Positions 25,187 to 33,390 of a DNA stretch of 46,652 bases are shown here, in pieces. The notes beneath the pieces are model-generated. The model worked only from the letters and a program-made list of their open reading frames with translations, searched no databases and had not been told where the DNA came from. Numbering within the stretch: the first letter of the stretch is position 1; each line of letters opens with the position of its first letter. A program made the position numbers and the translations under genes. This DNA is from an uncultured Shewanella sp. (GTDB taxonomy: Bacteria > Pseudomonadota > Gammaproteobacteria > Enterobacterales > Shewanellaceae). Where the stretch lies: contig NZ_CANMIO010000024.1 in NCBI RefSeq assembly GCF_947497935.1, forward strand, positions 1 through 46,652, in the 5' to 3' direction.

Positions 25187-25194
25187 TAGTCAAT

Positions 25195-26139
25195 ATGTTG
25201 AACTTTTTACCTGGACCAGTCTTATATTTCATAAGCACCCTGCTATTAATCATCAATACGGTTCTATGGGCATCATTGATTAGCATAGGTGGGATCATCA
25301 AACTGCTACTGCCTTTTACTGCCGCTCGTAACGCCATAACCCATGTAATGAACCGCTTCATGTGGGCCTGGGCAACCTGTAATGGCGGGATCCTATACCT
25401 ATTAGCCGATATCGAATGGGATGTTGAAGGGTTAGACAATCTAGATAAAAATAGCTGGTACCTATTAATTAGTAATCACCTTAGTGGTTTCGATATTGCG
25501 GCGCAAACCTACATATTGCGTAACCACATCCCTATGCTTAAGTTCTTCCTTAAAAAAGAGCTTATGTATGTGCCCTTCTTAGGCTTAGGCTGCTGGTCAC
25601 TGGATATGCCCTTTATGACCCGCACCAGTCCTGCGAAACTAAAGAAAAACCCTAAGCTTAAGGGTAAAGACTTAGAAACGACTCGACGCGCCTGCGAAAA
25701 GTTTCGTGGCATGCCAACCTCAATTATCAACTACGTTGAAGGCAGTCGCTTCACCGAAGAAAAACGCGCTCGCCAAGACTCACCTTATCGTTATCTACTT
25801 CGTCCTAAAGCAGGCGGCATCGCCTTTGCTCTATCGGCCATGGGCGAGCAGTTTACCAACCTACTCGACGTTACCGTTCTTTATCCTGATGCGTTTAAAA
25901 AAGACGCCTTAGTTGAGGTCATGCATGGCCGTTTGAAGAAGATTGTCGTGCGGGTAAAAGTACTACCGGTACCCAAAGTCGACAACAAACGCTACTTCTC
26001 AGAGGCCGCTTACCGGGTTGAATTTCAGCGCTGGCTCAATGATATCTGGGAAAAGAAAGACGAAGAGATCCATCAGTTAATGCTCAAACATAATCCATCT
26101 AGTGAGCATATCGCGCATAAGACAAGTGATAACTCTTAA
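25195..26139 (+). CDS. Lysophospholipid acyltransferase, YihG-like (copy 2)
   Basis: This tandem paralogue of the preceding gene has the same architecture: N-terminal hydrophobic anchor, motif I NHLSGFD, LGCWSLDMPFM and motif III EGSR. The shared KFFLKKELMYVPFLG, NPKLKGKDLE and LRPKAGGIAFALSAMGEQ segments show duplication followed by clear divergence. Motif I keeps the His and Asp but changes QSWV to LSGF, which may alter acyl or acceptor preference. It is co-transcribed with copy 1 and ends before a strong terminator. Confidence 0.89.
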   Translation: MLNFLPGPVLYFISTLLLIINTVLWASLISIGGIIKLLLPFTAARNAITHVMNRFMWAWATCNGGILYLLADIEWDVEGLDNLDKNSWYLLISNHLSGFDIAAQTYILRNHIPMLKFFLKKELMYVPFLGLGCWSLDMPFMTRTSPAKLKKNPKLKGKDLETTRRACEKFRGMPTSIINYVEGSRFTEEKRARQDSPYRYLLRPKAGGIAFALSAMGEQFTNLLDVTVLYPDAFKKDALVEVMHGRLKKIVVRVKVLPVPKVDNKRYFSEAAYRVEFQRWLNDIWEKKDEEIHQLMLKHNPSSEHIAHKTSDNS

Positions 26140-26173
26140 TAACCAAGCCGATGACTCTGAATAACAGCAAATA

Positions 26174-26203
26174 AAAAAGGCTCCATCAGGAGCCTTTTTT
26201 ATT
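26174..26203. terminator. Bidirectional terminator
   Basis: AAAAAAGGCTCC-ATCA-GGAGCCTTTTTT is a perfect symmetrical hairpin between the acyltransferase pair and the convergent aminotransferase gene, with A and T runs serving both directions. Confidence 0.93.
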
Positions 26204-26220
26204 TCGTTAGCTAAATAAGC

Positions 26221-27312
26221 TTAAGCCTGTACACGCTTAACGTGCTGTACCCAGCCTGCTGGCCCTTGAATAAGGCCCTTCTGAATATCAGTCAATACCT
26301 TATAGATGCGCTTAGTGTGCTCACCTACACCACCATCGCCTACTGTTACCACGCGATTATCTTCGAAGATATACGAACCCACTGGCGAGACCACAGCCGC
26401 AGTACCAAAGCCACCCGCTTCGATAATTTCACCCGATTCAATATCGGCAATAAACTGATCTAGCATCACCGTCTCTTGACGCACTTCGCAGCCCAATAAC
26501 TCGCCCAAATCGAGAATAGACTGTGAGGTGATCGACTTTAAAATGGTGTCAGTAAACTTAGGGATGATAATCGTGCCATCTTTACGCACGTGGAAGTGGT
26601 TCATCGCGCCCACTTCTTCAATCTGCTTATTTGCAGCATCGAGATAAAGCACCTGCGCCGCGCCATACTCTGCCGCAGCCTTACCCGCTTTTAATGATGC
26701 GGCATAATTACCCGCTGCCTTCGATGCGCCAGTACCACCAGAAACTGCACGGTGAAAACGCTCGCTGATCAATAGACGGATCGCCTTATCGAAGCCGTCG
26801 CTATAGTAAGGACCGCTTGGGCTTAACATTACGCAAAAGGTGTATTGCTCGCTCGGACTAACCGATAGACGATCTTCGGTAGCGAAGATAAACGGACGAA
26901 TATAGAGACACGCGCCCTCTTGCATCGGGAACCATAAACGATCGACATCAATCAAGGCATTAATGGCGTCAACCTGCATCTGCTCTGACAGCGCTGGAAT
27001 ACATAAAATGTCTGCAGAACGGTTGAGCCGCTCGGCATTTTTGTCGATACGGAAAGTGTAGATCTCGCCGTCGTCATGTTGAAAGGCTTTGGCGCCCTCA
27101 AATACAGACTGACCATAATGTAGAGCAATGGCACCCGGTGCGACTTCAAATGGGCCATAGGGAACGACTCTCGGATCACACCACTGCCCGTCGCGATAAT
27201 CCATTAAAAACATGTGGTCAGTTCTGAGGTTACCGAAGCCCACATTTGTTGTCGGCTTAAACTGCTCGGTTCGGCGCTCTAACGCAGGTTTTAAATTATA
27301 AGTTATTTGCAT
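26221..27312 (-). CDS. Branched-chain aminotransferase, long (BCAT/IlvE type II) form
   Basis: This 363-residue PLP enzyme of the eukaryote-like BCAT branch differs from the 309-residue ilvE product. Family features are YGQSVFEGAKAF (about 67-78), the PLP lysine in GGTGASKAAGNYAASLKAG, and FGTAAVVSPVG. It interconverts Leu, Ile and Val with their 2-oxo acids and may serve catabolism as well as synthesis. Its ribosome-binding leader AATCAAGGTGGTATA is identical over 15 bases to that of ilvC, suggesting a shared control or a favoured strong Shine-Dalgarno. Confidence 0.93.
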   Translation of the reverse strand: MQITYNLKPALERRTEQFKPTTNVGFGNLRTDHMFLMDYRDGQWCDPRVVPYGPFEVAPGAIALHYGQSVFEGAKAFQHDDGEIYTFRIDKNAERLNRSADILCIPALSEQMQVDAINALIDVDRLWFPMQEGACLYIRPFIFATEDRLSVSPSEQYTFCVMLSPSGPYYSDGFDKAIRLLISERFHRAVSGGTGASKAAGNYAASLKAGKAAAEYGAAQVLYLDAANKQIEEVGAMNHFHVRKDGTIIIPKFTDTILKSITSQSILDLGELLGCEVRQETVMLDQFIADIESGEIIEAGGFGTAAVVSPVGSYIFEDNRVVTVGDGGVGEHTKRIYKVLTDIQKGLIQGPAGWVQHVKRVQA

Positions 27313-27395
27313 TGTATACCACCTTGATTACTGACTGAGCAGCCTATCAGTGGTCATAAAAAAGTCAAGTAAAACGGGGGCTAGCTTCAAGATCT

Positions 27396-28196
27396 TCAGT
27401 TTAAATTTACGGAATTTAATTCCACCTTAGAAGCGCACTCGGTAACGCAATCGGAACGTTTACCAACGCATAAACATGTTTCACAACTCCGTATATTGCC
27501 ATGCCCTTTATCCAGAAATGCACTAATACGAATTGATAAACTCTGCATCATTTCACGCGTTATCGGCTCTCGCCATTGATAATGATTCATTAAACGACTG
27601 ATATGACGGTAACCGATATCATCATTAGCAATAAAATATTGTTCATCCATAAGCTTGCTTTCAAAGGATGAGGTAGCGCCAGCGAGAAAAAAATACAGAG
27701 CCTGACTTAAATCATCAATCTCTACTTGAGTTGCAGTCAACTCACCACAGACCGCGGCGCGTTCTAATGGTCGTTTTATCCGACTCCAAAATAAGTTCAC
27801 TCTATTTTTTAGAATTTCTACTTTGTCAGAGCTTGCCAGCTGCCAAAACATACTGTTAATGGCAACGACCCGTAAAATATTAAAGATGGGACTACGTTTT
27901 ACCGCTTCAAAGGTAAATAGAATGGCAAGCACTGCATGTTCGTGAATGGTTAAATTAGGGTTTTCTTCGATAAATAATGGTATTTGACTCGAAATTGTAT
28001 TGCGTAAAAATAAACAGACGAGCACATCTTCTTTAGATTCAAAATATTTATATAAGGTATTAGTTGAACAGCCCGCCCCCTTGGCTATTTGAGCAAACCG
28101 AAAAGACACAACCCCCTGATTATCAATTAAATCCTCAGCAACATCTAACAACTGATTGCAGCGAATAGCATCCATATTATTACCGGGACAGCGCAT
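27396..28196 (-). CDS. TetR-family regulator with Cys-rich tail, divergent from module 2
   Basis: The N-terminal helix-turn-helix contains FRFAQIAKGAGCSTNTLYKYFESKEDVLVCLFL, typical of TetR. The C-terminal tail after DKGHGNIRS has five cysteines in C-x2-C-x-C-x6-C-x3-C spacing, and Cys3 and Cys13 lie before the DNA-binding domain. The paralogue at 30317 has the same two N-terminal cysteines. Such clusters could bind metal or an Fe-S centre or act as a redox switch; this is inference. An upstream ATG (28214) is possible, but the start at 28196 aligns with the paralogue. It is divergent from the flavoprotein at 28387. Confidence 0.88.
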   Translation of the reverse strand: MRCPGNNMDAIRCNQLLDVAEDLIDNQGVVSFRFAQIAKGAGCSTNTLYKYFESKEDVLVCLFLRNTISSQIPLFIEENPNLTIHEHAVLAILFTFEAVKRSPIFNILRVVAINSMFWQLASSDKVEILKNRVNLFWSRIKRPLERAAVCGELTATQVEIDDLSQALYFFLAGATSSFESKLMDEQYFIANDDIGYRHISRLMNHYQWREPITREMMQSLSIRISAFLDKGHGNIRSCETCLCVGKRSDCVTECASKVELNSVNLN

Positions 28197-28227
28197 ATTA
28201 TTCTTCAATTCCATTATCTATTTAGGT

Positions 28228-28250
28228 TCGATACTACGAAGAAATATCGA
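28228..28250. promoter_or_regulatory. Inverted repeat in the module 2 divergent promoter
   Basis: TCGATA-N11-TATCGA lies between the TetR gene and the module 2 flavoprotein. A perfect 6-bp arm at this spacing suits a TetR-family operator. It is a candidate based on position and symmetry only. A second palindrome, AAGAAA-CAT-TTTCTT, lies at 28264-28278. Confidence 0.45.
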
Positions 28251-28319
28251 TTTAGATACTGAAAAGAAACATTTTCTTGAAGGCATCCACAAAAAACTTT
28301 CTCACCGAATATAAAGTGT

Positions 28320-28338
28320 GATTTGACGCAGATTTGAC
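28320..28338. promoter_or_regulatory. Direct GATTTGAC repeats before module 2
   Basis: GATTTGAC is repeated in direct orientation with a 3-base gap (11-base period), within 70 bases of the flavoprotein start. Next to it, GTGTGA (28316-28321) resembles a CRP half-site, but the second half is poor. It could be an activator site. Confidence 0.4.
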
Positions 28339-28386
28339 CTCCTCCTCGCAGCATATTGTGTTGCTAGGATTAATGGAGACTCAATC

Positions 28387-29889
28387 ATGCAAACAAGACG
28401 TTCATTTCTAAAGTTCGGAGCCGGTGCAGCTGCAGTTGGTGCTTTCGCTCCACTCACTGTCAGTGCCCAGTCAGCAAATATAAAGTGGGATGAATCCCAT
28501 GAAGTGGTTATCGTGGGTTCTGGTTTTGCTGGCCTAGCTGCCGCCGTTGAAGCCGGAAAACTTGGCGCCAAAGATATCGTTGTTTTTGAAAAACTCGGTG
28601 TCTACGGTGGTAACTCTACTCTCAATGCTGGTCAAGCCTGCTTTGCCGATACAGACCTACAACGCAAACTTGGCATCAAAGACAGCGCAGAGTTAATGGT
28701 AAAAGACCAATTAGCATCGGGTCGCGGTTATGCCAGTGAGGAATTATTACGTCACAGTGCCGAACTTGGCCCATATATTTACCAATTAACCAAAGATTGT
28801 GGCTGTGTCTATCGCGATCACATTATCAATACTGGCGGCACCAGTGCGACTCGTAGCCATCAAGTTGTTGAACGTTCAGGGGCTGGCTTTATCCGCCCTA
28901 TGTTAAAGACTGCCCGTAGCTATGGAGTAAAAACCAAGACTCGCCATAAGTTTGAAGGCTTAATTACCGCTGAAGATGGAAGTGTACTCGGCATTAAAGT
29001 ACGTAAGGGCTACCACACAGATCATGAAGACTCGGGTCAGCTGATTAATGTTAGAGCGGAAAAAGGAGTGTTAATCGCCACTGGCGGCTTCGCTGCTAAC
29101 GTTGCTTTCCGACAAGCACTCGATCCAACATTGGGTGATGAAGTGGGTCACACCAATGCTCGTGGTGCAACGGGCGACGGACTGATTGCCATGCTAGCCG
29201 AAGGCGCCATGCCAATCCACCTAAGCTTTATTCAGTCGGGCCCGTGGGCTTCACCAGATGAAGGTGGCTTTGGTTACGGCGCAGGTTTCTCACTGTACAA
29301 CTTCCCCCACTCAATCGCTATTGACCGTAACACCGGCATGCGTTTCATGAATGAAACCGCAGACCGTAAGCATCGTGCAGACTTAGAGATCCAGCGCCGC
29401 GATAAAGATGGTAACCCCAACCCAGCACTATTGATTGCCCCTAAACATGAGGCGCAAAAAGATCCGTCTTTAGAAAATGTACTCAAATATAACGTTGCCT
29501 GGGAATTCGATAGCGTTGAAGCCATTGCTAAGCACTTCGACCTACCTCTAAACCCACTTAGAAAGCAGATTGATGATTGGAACAAATACGTCAAAGCTGG
29601 CGATGACCCACAGTTTGGCAAACGCATGGATATGAGCACAGGCATCTACCTCACAGCTCCATTTATCGTGCAGCGCTTATGGCCAAAAGTACATTACTGC
29701 CAAGGCGGTATTCAAATCAATACCAAAGCCGAAGTGATTGCCGCTAAGAATGGTAAGCCTATTCCCAATCTTTATGCTGCTGGCGAAGTATCCGGTGGAG
29801 TTCACGGAGTCAGTCGCTTAGGTGGCTGCTCTACCCCAGACTGTATGGCCTTCGGTGTTACCGCCGCTCGTTCGATGATGAAAGCATAA
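28387..29889 (+). CDS. Tat-exported flavoprotein reductase subunit (module 2)
   Basis: This 500-residue homologue of the module 1 flavoprotein has a Tat signal (QTRRSFLKF, to about SAQ), FAD loop VGSGFAGLAAAVEAG (about 43-57) and FEKLGVYGGNS. QSGPWASPDE occupies 283-292 where fumarate reductases have QxHPT. RFMNETADRK, VHYCQGG and GGVHGVSRLGG follow, so the FccA-type His and Arg are kept, but the equivalent of the catalytic Arg402 of FccA could not be placed clearly. GGAG precedes the ATG. The tetraheme cytochrome gene starts 10 bases downstream. It likely reduces an unsaturated organic acid; the substrate is unknown. Confidence 0.9.
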   Translation: MQTRRSFLKFGAGAAAVGAFAPLTVSAQSANIKWDESHEVVIVGSGFAGLAAAVEAGKLGAKDIVVFEKLGVYGGNSTLNAGQACFADTDLQRKLGIKDSAELMVKDQLASGRGYASEELLRHSAELGPYIYQLTKDCGCVYRDHIINTGGTSATRSHQVVERSGAGFIRPMLKTARSYGVKTKTRHKFEGLITAEDGSVLGIKVRKGYHTDHEDSGQLINVRAEKGVLIATGGFAANVAFRQALDPTLGDEVGHTNARGATGDGLIAMLAEGAMPIHLSFIQSGPWASPDEGGFGYGAGFSLYNFPHSIAIDRNTGMRFMNETADRKHRADLEIQRRDKDGNPNPALLIAPKHEAQKDPSLENVLKYNVAWEFDSVEAIAKHFDLPLNPLRKQIDDWNKYVKAGDDPQFGKRMDMSTGIYLTAPFIVQRLWPKVHYCQGGIQINTKAEVIAAKNGKPIPNLYAAGEVSGGVHGVSRLGGCSTPDCMAFGVTAARSMMKA

Positions 29890-29899
29890 GGAAACTAAC

Positions 29900-30253
29900 A
29901 TGAAACCAATGACGACTTTACTTGTGCTGGTATTTAGCTGCGTTATCGCCCTTTCGGCTCAGGCAAGGGATAAGCGTGAATACCACGAAGCGCTCTATGA
30001 AGAAGGCTGTAAGTCTTGCCATGACCAAGGGTTAAAAGCCTTCCCTTCAGATGAATCTTGCTTGCAATGCCATGACATGGGTGAACTGGCAGAACAAACC
30101 AAGCGCGAAGGACATGAAGCCAAGCAGAATCCACATGACAGCATGCATTACGGCCTAGAGGCTCCATGTATGGAATGCCATGGCGAGCATACCAAGAAGC
30201 AAGCCATCTGCATGGATTGCCATAACTTCGATTACCCAAAGTTTACTAAGTAA
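29900..30253 (+). CDS. Periplasmic tetraheme cytochrome c (module 2)
   Basis: A Sec signal (to about AQA) precedes a small protein with four heme sites: CKSCH, CLQCH, CMECH and CMDCH. It is paralogous to the module 1 and 3 cytochromes (shared NPHDSMHY-like and HGEHTKK segments). It should be the electron donor subunit of the flavoprotein that precedes it. Confidence 0.93.
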   Translation: MKPMTTLLVLVFSCVIALSAQARDKREYHEALYEEGCKSCHDQGLKAFPSDESCLQCHDMGELAEQTKREGHEAKQNPHDSMHYGLEAPCMECHGEHTKKQAICMDCHNFDYPKFTK

Positions 30254-30274
30254 CTCTCAGTGATTCCTCAACCT

Positions 30275-30302
30275 CAACCCAAAGCTGCTTAGCTTTGGGT
30301 TG
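30275..30302. terminator. Terminator after module 2
   Basis: CAACCCAAAGCT-GCTT-AGCTTTGGGTTG is a perfect 12-bp stem with a 4-base loop followed by TTATATTT. It lies between the module 2 cytochrome and the convergent TetR gene and can serve both. Confidence 0.9.
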
Positions 30303-30316
30303 TTATATTTGACAGG

Positions 30317-31108
30317 CTAAGCTGCACAGACTTTTTTACGTAGACAAGGCGTGTCGCTATCAAGTGTAGAACCGATCAAGGCACTACAAGCGCTGCAGCT
30401 CATGTGGTCACGATAGTGCTTATCAAAGAAAGTTGAGCTTCGATTTTCAAGGCAATCAAATAATTCAGGATTCAGCGGCTTGGTCCACTTATACTGCCCC
30501 ATTAAGCGAGCTAAATGGCGGTAGCAGGTCTCACGACGATTAGATAAGTATTCCGGCGCGATCAACTGGCTTTCAAATTGGGTTAACGAGCCGGTTAAGA
30601 AGAAGGTGATCCCCTGCACTAACTCTTTAACTTGTAGTGGCGTCGCATCAAGCTCACCCTTTGCTACCGCTTCATTAAGCGAGTCGGTAAACCAGCCCCA
30701 AAACGCATTGATGCGCTTCTTAAAGCGATCGACTTTTTCGTCGCTAGCAAGCTGCCACACCATGGTATTGACCGAAACAGAACGCAGAGTAAAAAAGCTC
30801 TTACTGCGCTTGATGGTCTCAAATGTAAACAGAATGGGTAGTAGCACTTTTTCTTGGGCGGTTATGTCTGGATATTTGTTAATAAATATTGGCAGGTGAT
30901 TCGAGGTCGCGCTGCGTAAAAATAAGCAGACTAACACGTCTTCTTTACGCTCAAAAAACTTGTACAAGGTACCGGTGGAACAGCCCACTTCTTTCGCGAG
31001 TTGCGAGAACTTAAACGAGACAATACCTTGCGACTCAATTAGCTGTTCAGCCGCATCGAGTATCTGATTGCAGCGCATCATAGGTAATGCTTCAGTGGGA
31101 CATTTCAT
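30317..31108 (-). CDS. TetR-family regulator with Cys-rich tail, divergent from module 3
   Basis: This paralogue of the TetR protein at 27396 has the same helix-turn-helix layout (FKFSQLAKEVGCSTGTLYKFFERKEDVLVCLFL), matching Cys3 and Cys13, and a C-terminal tail with C-x2-C-x13-C-x5-C. The pair probably arose with duplication of the flavoprotein modules. It is divergent from the module 3 flavoprotein, and the palindrome upstream of that gene is a candidate binding site. It probably senses the module's substrate or the redox state; both are inferred. Confidence 0.89.
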   Translation of the reverse strand: MKCPTEALPMMRCNQILDAAEQLIESQGIVSFKFSQLAKEVGCSTGTLYKFFERKEDVLVCLFLRSATSNHLPIFINKYPDITAQEKVLLPILFTFETIKRSKSFFTLRSVSVNTMVWQLASDEKVDRFKKRINAFWGWFTDSLNEAVAKGELDATPLQVKELVQGITFFLTGSLTQFESQLIAPEYLSNRRETCYRHLARLMGQYKWTKPLNPELFDCLENRSSTFFDKHYRDHMSCSACSALIGSTLDSDTPCLRKKVCAA

Positions 31109-31227
31109 CTATAAAAAACCTGTATATCGAATTCCGCTAATTATGCACTTGTAACAATTACCGATTATAGATAACTCTTTGCTAATCGGGATTCACTTCA
31201 CGCTAATCCCACTTTATTAGTAGGCTT

Positions 31228-31243
31228 TGTGAATTACGTCATA
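31228..31243. promoter_or_regulatory. CRP-like site between TetR2 and module 3
   Basis: TGTGAATTACGTCATA fits TGTGA-N6-TCACA with one mismatch in the core right half-site (TCAT). It lies about 120 bases after the TetR start on the divergent side and 210 before the flavoprotein, so it could serve either gene. Confidence 0.45.
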
Positions 31244-31327
31244 TAAACATTGCGGTAATATTTTTTAACTCAATACAGAATCCGTTCACATCTCACCTCG
31301 GCTCATTGCGTCCCATATTGACAGAGA

Positions 31328-31361
31328 AAATTTATTCGAGAGCTGACTCACGAATAAATTT
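31328..31361. promoter_or_regulatory. Long palindrome in the module 3 promoter
   Basis: AAATTTATTCG-N12-CGAATAAATTT has perfect 11-bp arms, and the spacer adds a small GAG-CTGA-CTC symmetry. The core TTATTCG-N12-CGAATAA recurs upstream of the cupin gene (35896-35921) with exactly the same spacer length. It is the best candidate operator for the Cys-rich TetR regulator or another module-specific factor. Confidence 0.75.
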
Positions 31362-31377
31362 GTCACTGAAAAAATGG

Positions 31378-31393
31378 CGTGACTTAGTTCACC
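31378..31393. promoter_or_regulatory. CRP site in the module 3 promoter
   Basis: CGTGACTTAGTTCACC has perfect GTGA-N6-TCAC symmetry, centred about 67 bases before the flavoprotein start. It begins 28 bases after the start of CGAATAA, the same distance as in the cupin promoter. CRP is a known activator of anaerobic reductase genes in Shewanella. Confidence 0.75.
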
Positions 31394-31452
31394 TTTAGCG
31401 GCGGAACTTGCGTTTATCTTTACCTCATTCCCTGATTGAGGATTACAAGAAA

Positions 31453-32976
31453 ATGCAAGGTAGACGAAATTTTTTAAAACTAAGTGCTGGTGCTGCCGTT
31501 GGTAGTTTAGCGGCAACCTTACCCGGTACCGTACAAGCTAAAACCTGTGGTGACATTAACTGGGACGAAAGCGTAGATGTTATCGTTGTTGGCTCTGGCT
31601 TCGCAGGCCTTTCTGCAGCCGTAAACGCTAAGCGCCAAGGTCTGGGCTCAGTACTTGTTTTAGAAAAGATGCAAGTGATTGGTGGTAACTCAGCAATTAA
31701 CGGTGGCTGGTTAGCTATCCCTAAAAATCCTATCCAGTTAGCTCAAGGGGTCAACGACGACTCACCAGAAGAGTTAGTCAAAGACCAAATCATCTCTGGC
31801 CGTGGCATGCAAAATGAACCAGCGCTACGTCAAATTGCTAACCGCTCTTTAGATGCTTACGATCTTTGTATCGATACCGGCGTTAAATTCCGCGATGGCT
31901 TCAATATCCAAGTGGGTGGTCACAACAAGGCACGCGCTATCCGTACCCAACACGGTACTGGCGGTGACATCACCACCAAACTCTATGAAGCGGGCGTAAA
32001 AGAAGGTGTAGATCATCGTCTACAGCACTATATCGAAGACTTCATTATGGACGGTCAGAAGATCGTCGGCGTTAAGGTTCGTAAGAACTACCGCTTCCCC
32101 GATCTAAAAACCGGCACCACGATTTTTATTAAAGCGAATAAAGCAGTCGTGCTCGCTAACGGTGGTTTTGCTCGTAACATGGCGCTACGTGAAGCGGTTG
32201 ATCCATCACTCGATCCCACGCTTGATTGCACCAACGCGCTTGGCGCAACCGGTGAAGTCACCTTAACCGCTATGGCTTATGGTGCACTGCCTGTGCACAT
32301 GAATCTTATCCAGACGGGTCATTGGGGCTCTCCAGATGAAGGTGGATTCGGTTGGTCAAACGCATTGCTATCTATCGGCTGGCACCAAGGTGTGGCGATT
32401 AGCGTCCTAAACGGTAAGCGTTTTATGGATGAGCGTGCTGACCGCAAGACCTGCTCTGAAGCGATTATGAAAAACCGTAACGCCGATGGTAGCCCAGCCT
32501 ACCCAGTCGTGTTCTTCAACTACAACAACTACGCCATAGATGACCGTGTTGTTCGTGCACTGCGCGACGAGATGGCTTGGAAAGTTGACTCACTCGATGA
32601 GATCGCCGCTAAGTTCGATATTCCAGCTGCAGAGCTTAAGCGCAGCATCAAAGAGTACAACAAGCATGTTGGCGAGCGTAAAGACCCACTATTCAACCGC
32701 AAGATGGATACAGCAGAAGAGCTTACAGGCCCATTCGTTGTGTCACGTATTTGGCCAAAAGTGCATTACTGCATGGGTGGCCTAAAGACCGATTTAGGCG
32801 CTCGAGTGATTGATGGCCGCTCTATGGCACCGATCAAAAATCTATACGCTATTGGTGAAGTCACAGGTGGTATCCACGGTGAAGCGCGTTTGAGCTCGAC
32901 CTCCTGTCTAGAGTGCCTAGTCATGGGGATCATCGTGTCTGAAACCATCAAAGCCGATCTTGAAGGAGCCGTCTAA
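31453..32976 (+). CDS. Tat-exported flavoprotein reductase subunit (module 3)
   Basis: This 507-residue member of the same family has a Tat signal (QGRRNFLKL, to about VQA), FAD loop VGSGFAGLSAAV, QTGHWGSPDE in place of the fumarate-type QxHPT, RFMDERADRK and VHYCMGG. The C-terminal motif is GGIHGEARLSSTS: the Arg is kept but RLGG becomes RLSS, a change not seen in modules 1 and 2. The upstream start at 31408 lies before the Tat signal, so the ATG at 31453 is chosen; GAGG is 11 bases before it. Its stop overlaps the cytochrome start (TAATG). It heads a likely operon with the cytochrome and a porin. Confidence 0.9.
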   Translation: MQGRRNFLKLSAGAAVGSLAATLPGTVQAKTCGDINWDESVDVIVVGSGFAGLSAAVNAKRQGLGSVLVLEKMQVIGGNSAINGGWLAIPKNPIQLAQGVNDDSPEELVKDQIISGRGMQNEPALRQIANRSLDAYDLCIDTGVKFRDGFNIQVGGHNKARAIRTQHGTGGDITTKLYEAGVKEGVDHRLQHYIEDFIMDGQKIVGVKVRKNYRFPDLKTGTTIFIKANKAVVLANGGFARNMALREAVDPSLDPTLDCTNALGATGEVTLTAMAYGALPVHMNLIQTGHWGSPDEGGFGWSNALLSIGWHQGVAISVLNGKRFMDERADRKTCSEAIMKNRNADGSPAYPVVFFNYNNYAIDDRVVRALRDEMAWKVDSLDEIAAKFDIPAAELKRSIKEYNKHVGERKDPLFNRKMDTAEELTGPFVVSRIWPKVHYCMGGLKTDLGARVIDGRSMAPIKNLYAIGEVTGGIHGEARLSSTSCLECLVMGIIVSETIKADLEGAV

Positions 32977-33344
32977 TGAACAAGTTATTACTAAGCGCAC
33001 TACTCGGCCTAGCGCTGTCTAGCAACGTCATGGCGGGCGAGCTCGTCAAGATGAAAGGCAAAACAGAAGGTCGCGTAAATCACGAATTTATCTACCAAGA
33101 TGGCTGCCAAACTTGCCACCAAGGGTCAGGTAAGAAGAACGCAACTGACGCGGCCTGCGTTGAGTGTCATGGCGACATCAACAGCATCCCTGTCGATGAA
33201 AGCAAGTTAGCAATTCCAGAAGCGCATCCTCACAAGTCACTGCATTACAACCAAGGCGCAAGCTGCCTAGCGTGTCATGCAGAGCACGAGAAGAAAGCAC
33301 CAGTTTGTACAGAGTGCCACCGCACCTGGTTTGAAGAGATGTAA
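32976..33344 (+). CDS. Periplasmic tetraheme cytochrome c (module 3)
   Basis: A Sec signal (to about VMA) precedes four heme sites: CQTCH, CVECH, CLACH and CTECH. It belongs to the small tetraheme family of flavocytochrome c donors and overlaps the flavoprotein gene by one base, with AAGGAG ahead of the ATG. It donates electrons to the module 3 flavoprotein by analogy. Confidence 0.93.
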   Translation: MNKLLLSALLGLALSSNVMAGELVKMKGKTEGRVNHEFIYQDGCQTCHQGSGKKNATDAACVECHGDINSIPVDESKLAIPEAHPHKSLHYNQGASCLACHAEHEKKAPVCTECHRTWFEEM

Positions 33345-33390
33345 TGTGACTGATTAATTTATAAATCTAAAAAAGAAATAGGGAATGATG

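Noticed and set aside
28316..28331. CRP site before the module 2 flavoprotein
   Set aside because: The left half GTGTGA is good, but the right half (GCAGA) does not match TCACA; only the direct repeats were reported there.
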